This document shows positions 54,215-62,182 of a stretch of 64,000 bases of DNA, one piece after another. The translations under genes were made by a program, and so were the position numbers. Each line of letters starts with the position of its first letter. Within the stretch, counting starts at the first letter, position 1. The stretch lies in contig CAVSIP010000004.1 of assembly GCA_963728075.1 (NCBI GenBank), positions 1 through 64,000 on the forward strand. Direction: 5' to 3'. The notes under the pieces are model-generated. The model searched no databases. It was not told the DNA's origin and was given only the letters and a program-made list of their open reading frames with translations. This DNA is from CAVSIP01 sp963728075 (GTDB lineage Bacteria > Actinomycetota > Actinomycetes > JAFAQI01 > DASSKL01).

Positions 54215-54961
54215 GTGCCCGAGGTCCGCATCGTCGCCGAGCCGCGCGAGGAGTTCGGCAAGGGTGCCGCGCGGCGTACCCGTCGGGCCGGGAAGGTGCC
54301 GGCCGTCATCTACGGTCACGGCGCCGAGCCCCGCCACATCTCGCTGCCCGCACGTGACTTCGAGCACGCGCTGAAGACCGACGCGGGCATGAACGTGCTG
54401 CTGTCGGTGCAGGTCGGCGGTGCCGACGAGCTGGCGCTGCCCAAGGCCATCCAGCGTGACCCGCTGCGGGGCGACATCGAGCACGTCGACCTCATCACCG
54501 TTCGCCGCGGCGAGCGGGTGACCGTCGACGTGGCCGTCGTGGTGCAGGGCGACGTGGTCCCGGGCGGGCTGCTCGACCAGCAGATGACCACGATCAGCCT
54601 CGAGGCCGAGGCCACCCACATCCCGCAGCACCTCGACGTCGACATCGCCGGCCTCGAGATCGGCGAGTCCATCCACGCCAGCGACCTCCCCCTGCCGGAG
54701 GGTGCGACGCTGAAGACCCCGGACGACGCCCTGGTGGTGCACATCTCGGCCGCTCCGACGGCCGAGGAGCTCGAGGCCGAGCTCGCCGCGGCCGAGGAGG
54801 AGCTCGGCGCCGGTCAGGCCGGCATGGCCGAGCAGGAGGCCGCCAAGGCCGAGGTCGTGGGCGAGGCGGCGGCGTCCGACCGGGCCACCGGCGAGGGCGA
54901 CATCGTGGCCGACACGGAGTCTGGCGAGGGCGGTCCGTCCGCCGAGCAGACCCCGCAGTAG
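54215..54961 (+). CDS. rplY: 50S ribosomal protein L25 (CTC form)
   Basis: L25 of the long CTC/TL5 type binds 5S rRNA. This 248-residue protein has the N-terminal L25 domain (KGAARRTRRAGKVPAVIYGH, then IEHVDLITVRRGERV) and the beta-rich C-terminal domain (VVPGGLLDQQMTTISLEAEA). The last 60 residues form an acidic, Ala/Glu-rich tail with no known fold, usual in actinobacteria. The GTG 54215 start has AAGGAGAG upstream. It is followed 9 bp later by pth, a standard pair. Confidence 0.95.
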   Translation: MPEVRIVAEPREEFGKGAARRTRRAGKVPAVIYGHGAEPRHISLPARDFEHALKTDAGMNVLLSVQVGGADELALPKAIQRDPLRGDIEHVDLITVRRGERVTVDVAVVVQGDVVPGGLLDQQMTTISLEAEATHIPQHLDVDIAGLEIGESIHASDLPLPEGATLKTPDDALVVHISAAPTAEELEAELAAAEEELGAGQAGMAEQEAAKAEVVGEAAASDRATGEGDIVADTESGEGGPSAEQTPQ

Positions 54962-54970
54962 CGGCCGGCC

Positions 54971-55549
54971 GTGGCCGACGCGGACGAGCGCTGGCTCGTC
55001 GTGGGCCTCGGCAACCCGGGGCCGTCGTACGCCGGCAACCGGCACAACGTCGGCTTCATGGTCGTCGACCTGCTGGCAGATCGGCTGCGCGCGCGGTTCA
55101 AGGCGCACAAGAGCCGGGCCGAGGTGGTCGAGGACCGTATCGGCGGGGTGCCCGTGGTCCTGGCCAAGCCGCGCTCGTACATGAACGAGTCCGGCGGCCC
55201 GGTCACCGCCCTTCGTGACTTCTACAAGGTGGACCCGGCGCGCCTGTGCGTGGTCCACGACGAGCTGGACCTGCCGTACGGCGGGCTGCGGCTCAAGGTG
55301 GGTGGGGGAGACAACGGGCACAACGGCCTGCGCTCGTTGCGCCGGTCGCTGGGGACCGGGGACTTCCACCGCGTGCGGGTGGGGATCGGCCGGCCACCGG
55401 GACGGCAGGACCCCGCCGATTTCGTGCTGCGCGACTTCTCCCCGACCGAGCGCAAGGAGCTCGCCCTGCACCTCGAGCGCGCCGCCGACGCGGTCGAGGC
55501 GCTGGTGACCGAGGGGCTGGAACGCGCGCAGAACGCGTACAACGACTGA
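54971..55549 (+). CDS. pth: Peptidyl-tRNA hydrolase
   Basis: Pth releases peptides from tRNA dropped by stalled ribosomes. This 192-residue enzyme has WLVVGLGNPGPSYAGNRHNV with the catalytic His, VVLAKPRSYMNESGGPV, VVHDELDLPYGGLRLKVGGG and GHNGLRSLRRSLG, with all catalytic residues in place. Length is normal. It follows rplY by 9 bp and is convergent with the TrkA-C gene. Confidence 0.96.
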   Translation: MADADERWLVVGLGNPGPSYAGNRHNVGFMVVDLLADRLRARFKAHKSRAEVVEDRIGGVPVVLAKPRSYMNESGGPVTALRDFYKVDPARLCVVHDELDLPYGGLRLKVGGGDNGHNGLRSLRRSLGTGDFHRVRVGIGRPPGRQDPADFVLRDFSPTERKELALHLERAADAVEALVTEGLERAQNAYND

Positions 55550-55564
55550 GCGGGTCCCGCCCGG

Positions 55565-56344
55565 TCACGAGGTCTGCTCGCGCTCCCGGTCCTCGCGCTG
55601 CTCCTGCTCGACGGCGGCCCGGTGCTCCGCCCGGGCCTCCATGCTGCGCAGCGACCCACCCACGTCCCGGCGGCGCTCGTCGAGGTCGGTGAGGATCTTG
55701 GCGCGCCCGTACATCAGGACGGTGTCACCGGCCCGGATGCAGGTCTCGCCCATCGGAGCACCGACGTACCGGCCGTCCCTGCGCTCGACCCCCAGCACGA
55801 GCACACCCTCCTCCGGCAGGTCGAGGGTCGACAGCGGCCGCCCCGCGAGCCAGTCGTCGTCCTTCACCTGCAGCTCGACCACGCGCCACTCGCCGGCGAG
55901 CCGCAGCAGGCCGGCGTAGTCGCGGACGTCGAGCCGGGTGAACTTCCGCAACGCACGCTCGATCCAGAACTCCATCGCCTTGGTGACGGCTCGGCTGCGC
56001 GAGAGCGTGACCAGCGCGAGCAGCCCACCGACGAGGACGCCCGCGCGGCGCAGGCCCTGGCTGGCCCCCCCGACGGAGACGAACCCGAGCAGCAGGGTCG
56101 CCGCCCCGGAGACGATCCCCGCGTTGCCGAGCAGCATGAGCCAGGCCACGATGCGCCGCCGTACGGGATGGTTGACGACCGCCTCGGACTCCGAGGTGGT
56201 GAACCCGGCGCCGGTGAACGCCGACCGTGCCTGGAACCGCGACGACTGCTGTGACAGCCCGGTGAGCATCAGCGCCACCGCCGCGATCCGGGTGACCGTG
56301 AACGACAGCGCCACCACGGCGAGCAGGGAGACGATCGCGGCCAT
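55565..56344 (-). CDS. Membrane protein with a C-terminal TrkA-C (RCK_C) domain
   Basis: This 259-residue protein has membrane segments near residues 3-25, 65-85 and 92-110, a linker, then a TrkA-C domain (about 150-230: GRPLSTLDLPEEGVLVLGVE, ending RAGDTVLMYGRAKILTDLD) and a charged C-terminal tail. Such domains bind c-di-AMP or other small ligands and gate ion transport. The ATG 56344 start gives the known actinobacterial layout. It lies 10 bp after the ECF S gene on the same strand and may be read through from the cobalamin-controlled operon, though its function looks unrelated. Confidence 0.8.
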   Translation of the reverse strand: MAAIVSLLAVVALSFTVTRIAAVALMLTGLSQQSSRFQARSAFTGAGFTTSESEAVVNHPVRRRIVAWLMLLGNAGIVSGAATLLLGFVSVGGASQGLRRAGVLVGGLLALVTLSRSRAVTKAMEFWIERALRKFTRLDVRDYAGLLRLAGEWRVVELQVKDDDWLAGRPLSTLDLPEEGVLVLGVERRDGRYVGAPMGETCIRAGDTVLMYGRAKILTDLDERRRDVGGSLRSMEARAEHRAAVEQEQREDREREQTS

Positions 56345-56354
56345 GGGTAGTCCC

Positions 56355-57140
56355 TTACCCAGATGGCGTGTCGAATGCGGCTCGCCGGGCGGCGCGGCGC
56401 AGCGCGAGCAGCACCGGGCGCCCGGCCAGCAGCACCAGCACGCCCGTGGTGACCGCGCGGGGCAGGTCGAACCCGAGCGACGTGGCCACGTCGTGGCGCA
56501 GCCAGTGGGTGAGATTGGTGGCGGCGCCACCGCCGGGCACGTACGCCAGCTGCGGGGGCAGGTCGTGGGCGAACGGCCAGAACCACAGGTTGAGCAGCAG
56601 GCCGTACGCGAGCGACGCCACCGCGCCGTACGCCGCGAGCAGCGCCAGCTCCGCCTTCCCGCGGGCACGGGGCAGCAGGCCGGCCCCCGCCCCGAACCAG
56701 GCGGCACCGAGCATCTCGAACGGCAGCCACGGGCCTACCCCACCGGTGAGCAGGGCGCTGGCGAACATCGTGACGGCGCCCAGGACGAACCCGAAACCCG
56801 GGCCGAGGACCCTTGCGGCCGGTACGAGCAGGAAGAACATCGGCTGGAAGCCGGTCATCCCCCCACCCAATGGCCGCAGGGCGGCCCCACAGGCGGCGAG
56901 CACCCCGAGCAGCGCGATGCCCTTCGCGTCCTGGGTGCCGGCGGACACCTCGGCGAACAGCACGACCATCAGCAGCGGCAGCAGTGCGATGAACAGCCAC
57001 GGCCCGTCGACGGCGTGCGAGGACGGCCCGGAGGCCAGCAGCGGCCAGCCGAAGCCGGCCACGCCGACGAGCGTGACGGCTGCGATGGCGAGGGCGGAGC
57101 GGCGGTTCAGGCGCAGGGCGCTCATCGGGGCTGCGGTCAT
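56355..57140 (-). CDS. ECF transporter substrate-binding (S) component, probably for corrinoids
   Basis: This 261-residue protein has about six or seven membrane segments, for example ALAIAAVTLVGVAGFGWPLL, WLFIALLPLLMVVLFAEV and AARVLGPGFGFVLGAVTMFA. That is the layout of ECF S components (about 180-260 residues), which bind the vitamin within the membrane. Since the operon starts with a cobalamin riboswitch, cobalamin or a precursor is the likely substrate. It overlaps the ATPase gene by four bases (ATGA). The family assignment is from layout and context; no substrate residues can be read. Confidence 0.82.
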   Translation of the reverse strand: MTAAPMSALRLNRRSALAIAAVTLVGVAGFGWPLLASGPSSHAVDGPWLFIALLPLLMVVLFAEVSAGTQDAKGIALLGVLAACGAALRPLGGGMTGFQPMFFLLVPAARVLGPGFGFVLGAVTMFASALLTGGVGPWLPFEMLGAAWFGAGAGLLPRARGKAELALLAAYGAVASLAYGLLLNLWFWPFAHDLPPQLAYVPGGGAATNLTHWLRHDVATSLGFDLPRAVTTGVLVLLAGRPVLLALRRAARRAAFDTPSG

Positions 57141-58741
57141 CCGGCGAGCGCCTCGCGCACCTCGTCGACGGTGAGCCACTGCGTCGGCGCGAGGATCTTC
57201 GCGACCTGCGGCGCGAACGCCGGCGAGGCGGTGACCACCTCCGCGGTCGGGCCGTCGGTGACGACCTCGCCCTCGGCGAGCATGACCACCCGGTCGGCGA
57301 GCTCGGCCACGAGCTCGACGTCGTGGGTGGCGAGGGCGACGGCGTGCCCGGCGGCCGCGAGGTCGCGCAGCGCCGCCGATAGCCGCCGCTTGGCGGGGTA
57401 GTCCAGCCCGCGCGTCGGCTCGTCGAGCAGGACGAGCGGCGGCGCACCGGTGAGCACGACGGCGAGCGCGAGCGCGAGCCGCCCGCCCTCGGACAGGTCA
57501 CGCGGGTGCAGGCGCAGGTCCACCTCGGATGCCAGGCCGGCCAGCAGTCCGGCCGCCGTGCCGGGAGCCGCGCCGGACTCGGCGTCCGCGGCTGCGCACT
57601 CCGCCGCAGCAGTCTCCGCGCACAGCAGGTCGGCCGGCTGCTGGGGGACCAGCCCGACGTGGCGTACCAGGTCGCGGGGGCGCAGCGCCGCGGGGTCGTC
57701 GCCACCCACCCGGACCGAGCCCGCCGCCGGGCGGACGAGGCCGGTCAGCGCACCGAGCAGGGTGGACTTGCCGGCGCCGTTGCGGCCCATGAGCGCGACG
57801 ACCTCGCCGGCGTGCAGCCGCAGGTCGACCCCGCGCAGGGCCGGCACCTGCCCGTACTGCACGACCAGGCCATGGGCGTCCGCGACCACCGGCCCCCCGG
57901 CCGGCCCGGCCACCCGGTCTCGCGCGCGGACGCCGAGCTGCTCGCGCAGGGGCGCGGCCCGGCGGCGGGCGTCGCGGATGGACAGTGGCGGAGGTGACCA
58001 GCCGGCGACCCGCGCGAGCTCGACCACGGGCGGTGCGACCGGCGCGGTCTCGAGCACCTCGGCGGGGGCACCGGAGCGCACCCGGCCGTCACCCGGTACG
58101 ACCACGACGCGGTCCGCGTACTGCACGACCCGCTCCAGGCGGTGCTCGGCGACGAGCACGGTCAGCCCCAGGTCGTGCACGAGTCGCGTCAGCAGCGAGA
58201 GCACGTCCTCGGCGGCGGCCGGGTCGAGCGCGGACGTCGGCTCGTCGAGGACGAGCACGCGCGGCCCCGCCGCCAGCACCGCGCCGATGGCGACCCGCTG
58301 CTGCTGACCTGCCGACAGGGACAGCAGCGGCCGGTCACGCAGGTCGGCGAGCCCCAGCAGGTCGAGCACCTCCTCGACCCGGCGGCGCATGACGTCCGGT
58401 GGCGTGCCGAGCGACTCCATGGCGTACGCGAGCTCGTCCTCGACCAGGTCGGTCACGAACCCGCTCAGCGGGTCCTGCAGCACCGAGCCGACGACGTCCG
58501 CGAGCTCCCGCGGCGGGTGCTCGCGGGTGTCGCGGCCGTCGACGACGACCCGGCCGGCCAGCCGGCCGCCGGTGAAGTGCGGGACCAGCCCGTTGACGCA
58601 GCGCAGCAGCGTGGACTTGCCCGAGCCGGTCCGGCCGACGACGAGGCACAGCTCACCCTCGGGCACGTGCAGGTCGACCTCGCGCAGCACCGGCTGCTCG
58701 GCGTCCGCGTACGTCACGCTGACCCGCTCGAAGCTGATCAC
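57137..58741 (-). CDS. ECF transporter ATPase, two domains fused (A and A')
   Basis: This 534-residue protein joins two ABC ATPase domains that in other ECF systems are separate EcfA and EcfA'. Domain 1 (about 1-235) has VVGRTGSGKSTLLRCVNGLV, LSLSAGQQQRV and VLVLDEPTSALD. Domain 2 (about 290-520) has LMGRNGAGKSTLLGALTGLV, a changed signature LSEGGRLALALAVV and LVLLDEPTRGLD. It powers the T and S components encoded on either side. The GTG 58741 start overlaps the EcfT stop as GTGA. The weak signature in domain 2 suggests unequal ATP sites. Confidence 0.93.
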   Translation of the reverse strand: MISFERVSVTYADAEQPVLREVDLHVPEGELCLVVGRTGSGKSTLLRCVNGLVPHFTGGRLAGRVVVDGRDTREHPPRELADVVGSVLQDPLSGFVTDLVEDELAYAMESLGTPPDVMRRRVEEVLDLLGLADLRDRPLLSLSAGQQQRVAIGAVLAAGPRVLVLDEPTSALDPAAAEDVLSLLTRLVHDLGLTVLVAEHRLERVVQYADRVVVVPGDGRVRSGAPAEVLETAPVAPPVVELARVAGWSPPPLSIRDARRRAAPLREQLGVRARDRVAGPAGGPVVADAHGLVVQYGQVPALRGVDLRLHAGEVVALMGRNGAGKSTLLGALTGLVRPAAGSVRVGGDDPAALRPRDLVRHVGLVPQQPADLLCAETAAAECAAADAESGAAPGTAAGLLAGLASEVDLRLHPRDLSEGGRLALALAVVLTGAPPLVLLDEPTRGLDYPAKRRLSAALRDLAAAGHAVALATHDVELVAELADRVVMLAEGEVVTDGPTAEVVTASPAFAPQVAKILAPTQWLTVDEVREALAG

Positions 58742-59826
58742 GCGGCGACCGCCTTCCGGGCCGGGACGATGCTCGGGCGGGGTACGGGTGGCGCCACCCA
58801 CGCGGGCAGCAGCGCGACCAGGACGGCCGCTGCGGGCAGCAGCGGCAGCGTCGGGGCGGCGAGCCCGGCCGGTGCCGCGGGCGGCCAGGCGAGCGCGGCG
58901 GCGGCCGCCGCCCAGCCGCTGGCTGCCACGAGCCACTCCGGCAGCCGCCACGGGTCGGGCCGGTAGCGGGTCCGCGGCGTACGGCGGCCGGCCAGGGCGA
59001 GCCCACCCGCGGCCAGCGCGGCGCCGGCTGCGAGCAGCGGCACGCCCAGCGCGGCCGGGGCGGTGGCGTCGAGCAGCCCGTACGTGCCGGCGCAGACGGC
59101 GAGCAGGCCGCCGACCGTCAGCGCCGCCGTCAGGCGGCGGGTGCGGCGGGGCACCCCGGCCCGCCGGCCGAAGCCGCGCGCGTCCATCGCGGCGGCGAGG
59201 GACAGCGACCGTTCGAGCGCCTCCTCGAGGACCGGCACCGCCATGCCGCGCAGCCCGGCCAGCCCGCGGTCCGGCCGGCCGCGCAGCCGGCGGGCCGCCC
59301 GCACCCGGCCGACCGAGACGACCAGCTGCGGCGCGAAGCTCAGCGCGACGGTGACCGCCACGCCGACCTCGTACACCGCGGCAGGCAGCACCCGCAGCAG
59401 GCGCGAGGGGCTGGCCAGCGCGTTCGCGGCGCCGATGCAGGCGAGCAGCGCGGCCAGCCGAAGCCCGTCGTACAGCGCGGCGAGGACTCCCTCCGCGGTG
59501 ACGTCCCCGCCGACCCGCAGCCCGGTCAGCGAGCCGGGCAGCGGCAGCTCCGGCAGGTGTACCACGACGTGACCGGGGATGCCGGCGCCGAAGACGACCT
59601 GCAGCCCCACCCGGACGGCGACCACGACGAGCGCAATCCGGCAGAAGAACGCGTACGAGCGGGCCCAGGGCGAGTCGGTCCTGCGGGCCGCGACGACGTA
59701 GCCGGCGACGGCCGCCGCGAGCAGCACGAGCAGGGGGTTGGTGGTGCGTCCGGCGGCGGTGGCGAGCCCGATCGCCCACAGCCACCACGCCGCAGGGTGC
59801 AGTGCCCGGGGCAGCCGTGCGGTCAT
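58738..59826 (-). CDS. ECF transporter transmembrane (T) component
   Basis: This 362-residue protein has the EcfT/CbiQ core (about residues 15-260) with the ATPase-coupling motif AAAMDARGFGRRAG and MAVPVLEEALERSLSLAAAM, then about 100 additional residues with more hydrophobic segments, longer than usual. EcfT scaffolds the ATPases and the S component. The ATG 59826 start overlaps the upstream gene by four bases (ATGA). It is the third gene of the cobalamin-controlled operon. Confidence 0.9.
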   Translation of the reverse strand: MTARLPRALHPAAWWLWAIGLATAAGRTTNPLLVLLAAAVAGYVVAARRTDSPWARSYAFFCRIALVVVAVRVGLQVVFGAGIPGHVVVHLPELPLPGSLTGLRVGGDVTAEGVLAALYDGLRLAALLACIGAANALASPSRLLRVLPAAVYEVGVAVTVALSFAPQLVVSVGRVRAARRLRGRPDRGLAGLRGMAVPVLEEALERSLSLAAAMDARGFGRRAGVPRRTRRLTAALTVGGLLAVCAGTYGLLDATAPAALGVPLLAAGAALAAGGLALAGRRTPRTRYRPDPWRLPEWLVAASGWAAAAAALAWPPAAPAGLAAPTLPLLPAAAVLVALLPAWVAPPVPRPSIVPARKAVAA

Positions 59827-60605
59827 GACCGGCGGTTCCGGGCGGCGGCGCCGCCGCCCACCAGCACGACAGTTGCCAGCCCGACGACCAGCCCGACCGG
59901 GAACCCACCGGAGGAGGAGGCCGCGCCGCTCGCCGTGGCTCTGCTGGTCGTGAGCGACGGGGTGGCGCTGGGTGGGGCGGACGGCGGCGACGGTGCCGCG
60001 CTCGGGGGTGCGGACGACGGTGTCGCCGAGGCGGGCGTCTGCGCGGGTGCCGGTGGGCTGGTGGCGGTGGCCGTCACCTGCGCGGCCGCAGGCGCTGGGG
60101 GACTGCTGCTGGTCGCGGTCGGGGTCGCGGTCCGGGGCGGGCAGGCGGTGTCGTACCCGACGTCGGGCGGCGGGGAGCTGCCCTCTGATCCGCCGGACTG
60201 CCAGACCCAGCCTTCGGTGGAGCGGTCGGCCGGGCGGTACGTCCCCGGCCCCTGCGTGCTGTAGGTCCAGGTCGAGCCGCCGGGAGCGCGGTGCCAGTAC
60301 GACCAGTAGTGGCTGCTGTCCGTCCGGCCGCAGCCCTCCTTGGGCAGGCCGTCGATCATGCACAGCACGCCGTCCCGCCGGAAGGTCAGGGTGTGTCCGG
60401 CCGCGATGAGCACCTTCGTCCCGGTCGCCCCGTCCGCCACCGTCGCGCAGCCGCTGTCGAGGCCGCCGCCGAGCGAACGCGCGTCCACGACGACACCGAC
60501 GCAGATCGTCTGGGCGCCGCTGGCGCGCGGCGGCATCGCGACGACGCTGCCTGCCGGAAGGCCGAGCAGGCAGGCCGCCGCGAGTGCCGGACGCGCGAGG
60601 TGCAC
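59823..60605 (-). CDS. Surface protein resembling the transcobalamin/intrinsic-factor C-terminal (DUF4430) domain
   Basis: This 260-residue protein has a signal peptide, a globular domain (about 30-140), a long Ser/Pro/Thr/Ala linker and a C-terminal membrane helix GFPVGLVVGLATVVLVGGGA followed by RNRRS, so it is anchored facing outward. The domain reads ICVGVVVDARSLGGGLDSGC, GVLCMIDGLPKEGCG, SHYWSYWHRAPGGSTWTYST and TEGWVWQSG. The IdG...YWsYw...EGW.W pattern is like DUF4430, the C-terminal domain of transcobalamin and intrinsic factor. Similar actinobacterial proteins are named after SCO2322. Its place in a B12-riboswitch ECF operon suggests it binds corrinoids with the alpha-toroid partner encoded upstream. 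Confidence 0.75.
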   Translation of the reverse strand: MHLARPALAAACLLGLPAGSVVAMPPRASGAQTICVGVVVDARSLGGGLDSGCATVADGATGTKVLIAAGHTLTFRRDGVLCMIDGLPKEGCGRTDSSHYWSYWHRAPGGSTWTYSTQGPGTYRPADRSTEGWVWQSGGSEGSSPPPDVGYDTACPPRTATPTATSSSPPAPAAAQVTATATSPPAPAQTPASATPSSAPPSAAPSPPSAPPSATPSLTTSRATASGAASSSGGFPVGLVVGLATVVLVGGGAAARNRRS

Positions 60606-60609
60606 GAGG

Positions 60610-61827
60610 TCAGCCCGCCCTCCGTCGTGCGGCCAGCATCAGTCCCGCACCGACCAGCAGGGCGCCGGCCCCTCCGGCCGCGACCGCGCCGGCCGCCGGC
60701 CGCGGTCCGGTGTAGGGCAGTGCCGGGGTCGCGGTGGCGGCCGGAGCGGCGACCGGTGTCGCAGATGGCGACGGTGCCGGCGCAGCCGCCGGGCAGGCGA
60801 GCGCGGGGGCATCCGCCTGGGCGCCGGTGGCCGTGATCGTGGCCAGCGGCTGCTGGGCCAGCCCCGCGGCGGCCTGCGCGGTCGCGCGGACCGCGGTGGT
60901 GTCGTACCGGCCGGCGTACGTCACCGCGCCCTGCTGCTCGGCGGGTGCGTCGCAGCCCATCTGCAGGCCCTGCAGGTACGCCACCGAGGCCGACGGGGTG
61001 CGGCCGGCGGCGACCAGCGCCTGGACCGCGACCGCGGTGCTGTTCGCGTTGGACGCCGGTGCGCCGAAGCCGTTGTCGGTGTTGCGGTGGGCGAGCAGCC
61101 AGCCGACGGCGCGGGCACTGTCGGTCCCGGTCGCGGCGAGGGCCTGCACGGCGAACGCCGTCGTGTCCGACTCGCTGCTGCAGGCGGCGGAGGTGTCCGT
61201 CCGTACGTCGGTCTGGAAGCCCCCGTCCGGGCACTGCTGGCCGACCAGCCACGCCACGGCCTGCGCATCCGGCCGGGTGTCGGTGCGGGACAGCGCCACG
61301 AGCGCCACGGCCTGGGTGACCACACTCTCGTAGCCGTTCTTCGCATCCGGGTCGTCGTACAGCCCGTCGGCGTTCTCCTCGTCCGTGAGGGCGGCGACCA
61401 GGTCGGTGTGGGCGGGGCCGAAGTCGTGCGGGTTCGCGCCCTGGGCGACCGCGACGAGGATCAGCTTCGCGAGCGAGCCGGGGTAGTAGTTCGGCGCGCT
61501 GCCGGCGTAGTCGGTGACGTGCGCGCCGAGCCAGGAGGTGGCCCGGCCGGCGGCGTCCTGCGCCACCCCGGCGGCGTCGAGGGCGAGGACGGCGTCCGCG
61601 GTGAGGCCGTAGTCGTCGTAGGTCACCTCGTTGCCGTCCGAGCCGGTGTACGACGACGTCAAGTGGTTGGCGCCGACCAGCCGGCCGGCGAGCCAGCCTG
61701 CGGCGGCGGGCGCGGCCTCGGTGGTGGTGGTCGCCGCGGCGGCCGACGCGGGGCCGGCGTACGCCGTGACGGCGGTGAGCGCGCCGGCGACGACCGCGCC
61801 GGCGAGCGCTCGGGAGGGGAGGGGCAC
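60610..61827 (-). CDS. Cell-wall-anchored alpha-toroid (prenyltransferase/intrinsic-factor-like) protein
   Basis: This 405-residue protein has a signal peptide ending near AGPASAAAA and an all-helical body (about 40-325) made of repeats of the terpene-cyclase/prenyltransferase toroid. Copies include AVAWLVGQQCPDGGFQTD, AVGWLLAHRNTDNGFGA and the earlier TDEENADGLYDDP. The same fold forms the N-terminal domain of intrinsic factor and transcobalamin. A Pro/Ala spacer leads to ALPYTGPRP, a hydrophobic stretch and ARRRAG, a complete LPxTG sortase signal. No prenyl-cyclase acid motif is clear. It is the first gene behind the cobalamin riboswitch, so corrinoid capture is the likely role. The GTG 61827 start follows AAGGGA. 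Confidence 0.8.
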   Translation of the reverse strand: MPLPSRALAGAVVAGALTAVTAYAGPASAAAATTTTEAAPAAAGWLAGRLVGANHLTSSYTGSDGNEVTYDDYGLTADAVLALDAAGVAQDAAGRATSWLGAHVTDYAGSAPNYYPGSLAKLILVAVAQGANPHDFGPAHTDLVAALTDEENADGLYDDPDAKNGYESVVTQAVALVALSRTDTRPDAQAVAWLVGQQCPDGGFQTDVRTDTSAACSSESDTTAFAVQALAATGTDSARAVGWLLAHRNTDNGFGAPASNANSTAVAVQALVAAGRTPSASVAYLQGLQMGCDAPAEQQGAVTYAGRYDTTAVRATAQAAAGLAQQPLATITATGAQADAPALACPAAAPAPSPSATPVAAPAATATPALPYTGPRPAAGAVAAGGAGALLVGAGLMLAARRRAG

Positions 61828-61850
61828 AACGCGTCCCTTCGGAGGGGAGG

Positions 61851-62035
61851 CCGGACGGGCGGTCCGGTCACGCCCCCTGCGGGCGCGTCCGGGCTCCGTC
61901 CCGCAGGCCTCGGCGGTTTGAGAGGAGCCCCGTCCCCGCGGGCATTCCGGCTCGCCGCGGGCAGGGCCCGGGGCCTACGGTTGCGGGTCAGCGCCGGACT
62001 TCGACCGGCTTCCCCCGCAGGGAACGAATGCGGGG
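61851..62035 (-). promoter_or_regulatory. Cobalamin riboswitch
   Basis: On the minus strand the region reads GGGGGAAGCCGGT, AGTCCGGCGCTGACCCGCAA and CCGTAG (61976-62018), the conserved core of adenosylcobalamin/cobalamin riboswitches. GCCGGAATGCCCGC follows (61938-61951), corresponding to the second conserved box. A 7-bp hairpin at 61877-61906 fits the kissing-loop helix, and a CCGGAC/GTCCGG hairpin (61851-61867) lies just before the ribosome site of the alpha-toroid gene, so translational control is likely. Upstream, TTGACT (62061-62066, minus strand) may be the -35. Ends are approximate. Confidence 0.92.
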
Positions 62036-62079
62036 CAAGGGGACCACGCGCCCGCCGGAAAGTCAAAGCCCCCTCCCCA

Positions 62080-62155
62080 CCCCCTCCGGTGATCGTCTGC
62101 GCGAGACCCGCCCTAGAAGGCGGCTCCCGTGCAGACGATCACCGAAGGGGGAGGG
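62080..62155. repeat. Nested inverted repeat between the riboswitch and mfd
   Basis: CGGTGATCGTCTGC (62087-62100) is perfectly inverted at 62131-62144. The stem can extend outward through a C-run and a G-run (62080-62086, 62147-62155). Inside it lies another hairpin, CCGCC/GGCGG (62108-62112/62119-62123). It is not at the end of any gene, so it is not an ordinary terminator. It could be an operator, or a leader structure for mfd. Confidence 0.65.
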
Positions 62156-62182
62156 CGGCGGCTACGCTGGAGCCGATCCCTT

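Noticed and set aside
59823..61827. Squalene-hopene-cyclase or terpene pathway assignment for the alpha-toroid gene
   Set aside because: Signal peptide, LPxTG anchor, B12 riboswitch and ECF partners do not fit a membrane lipid cyclase.
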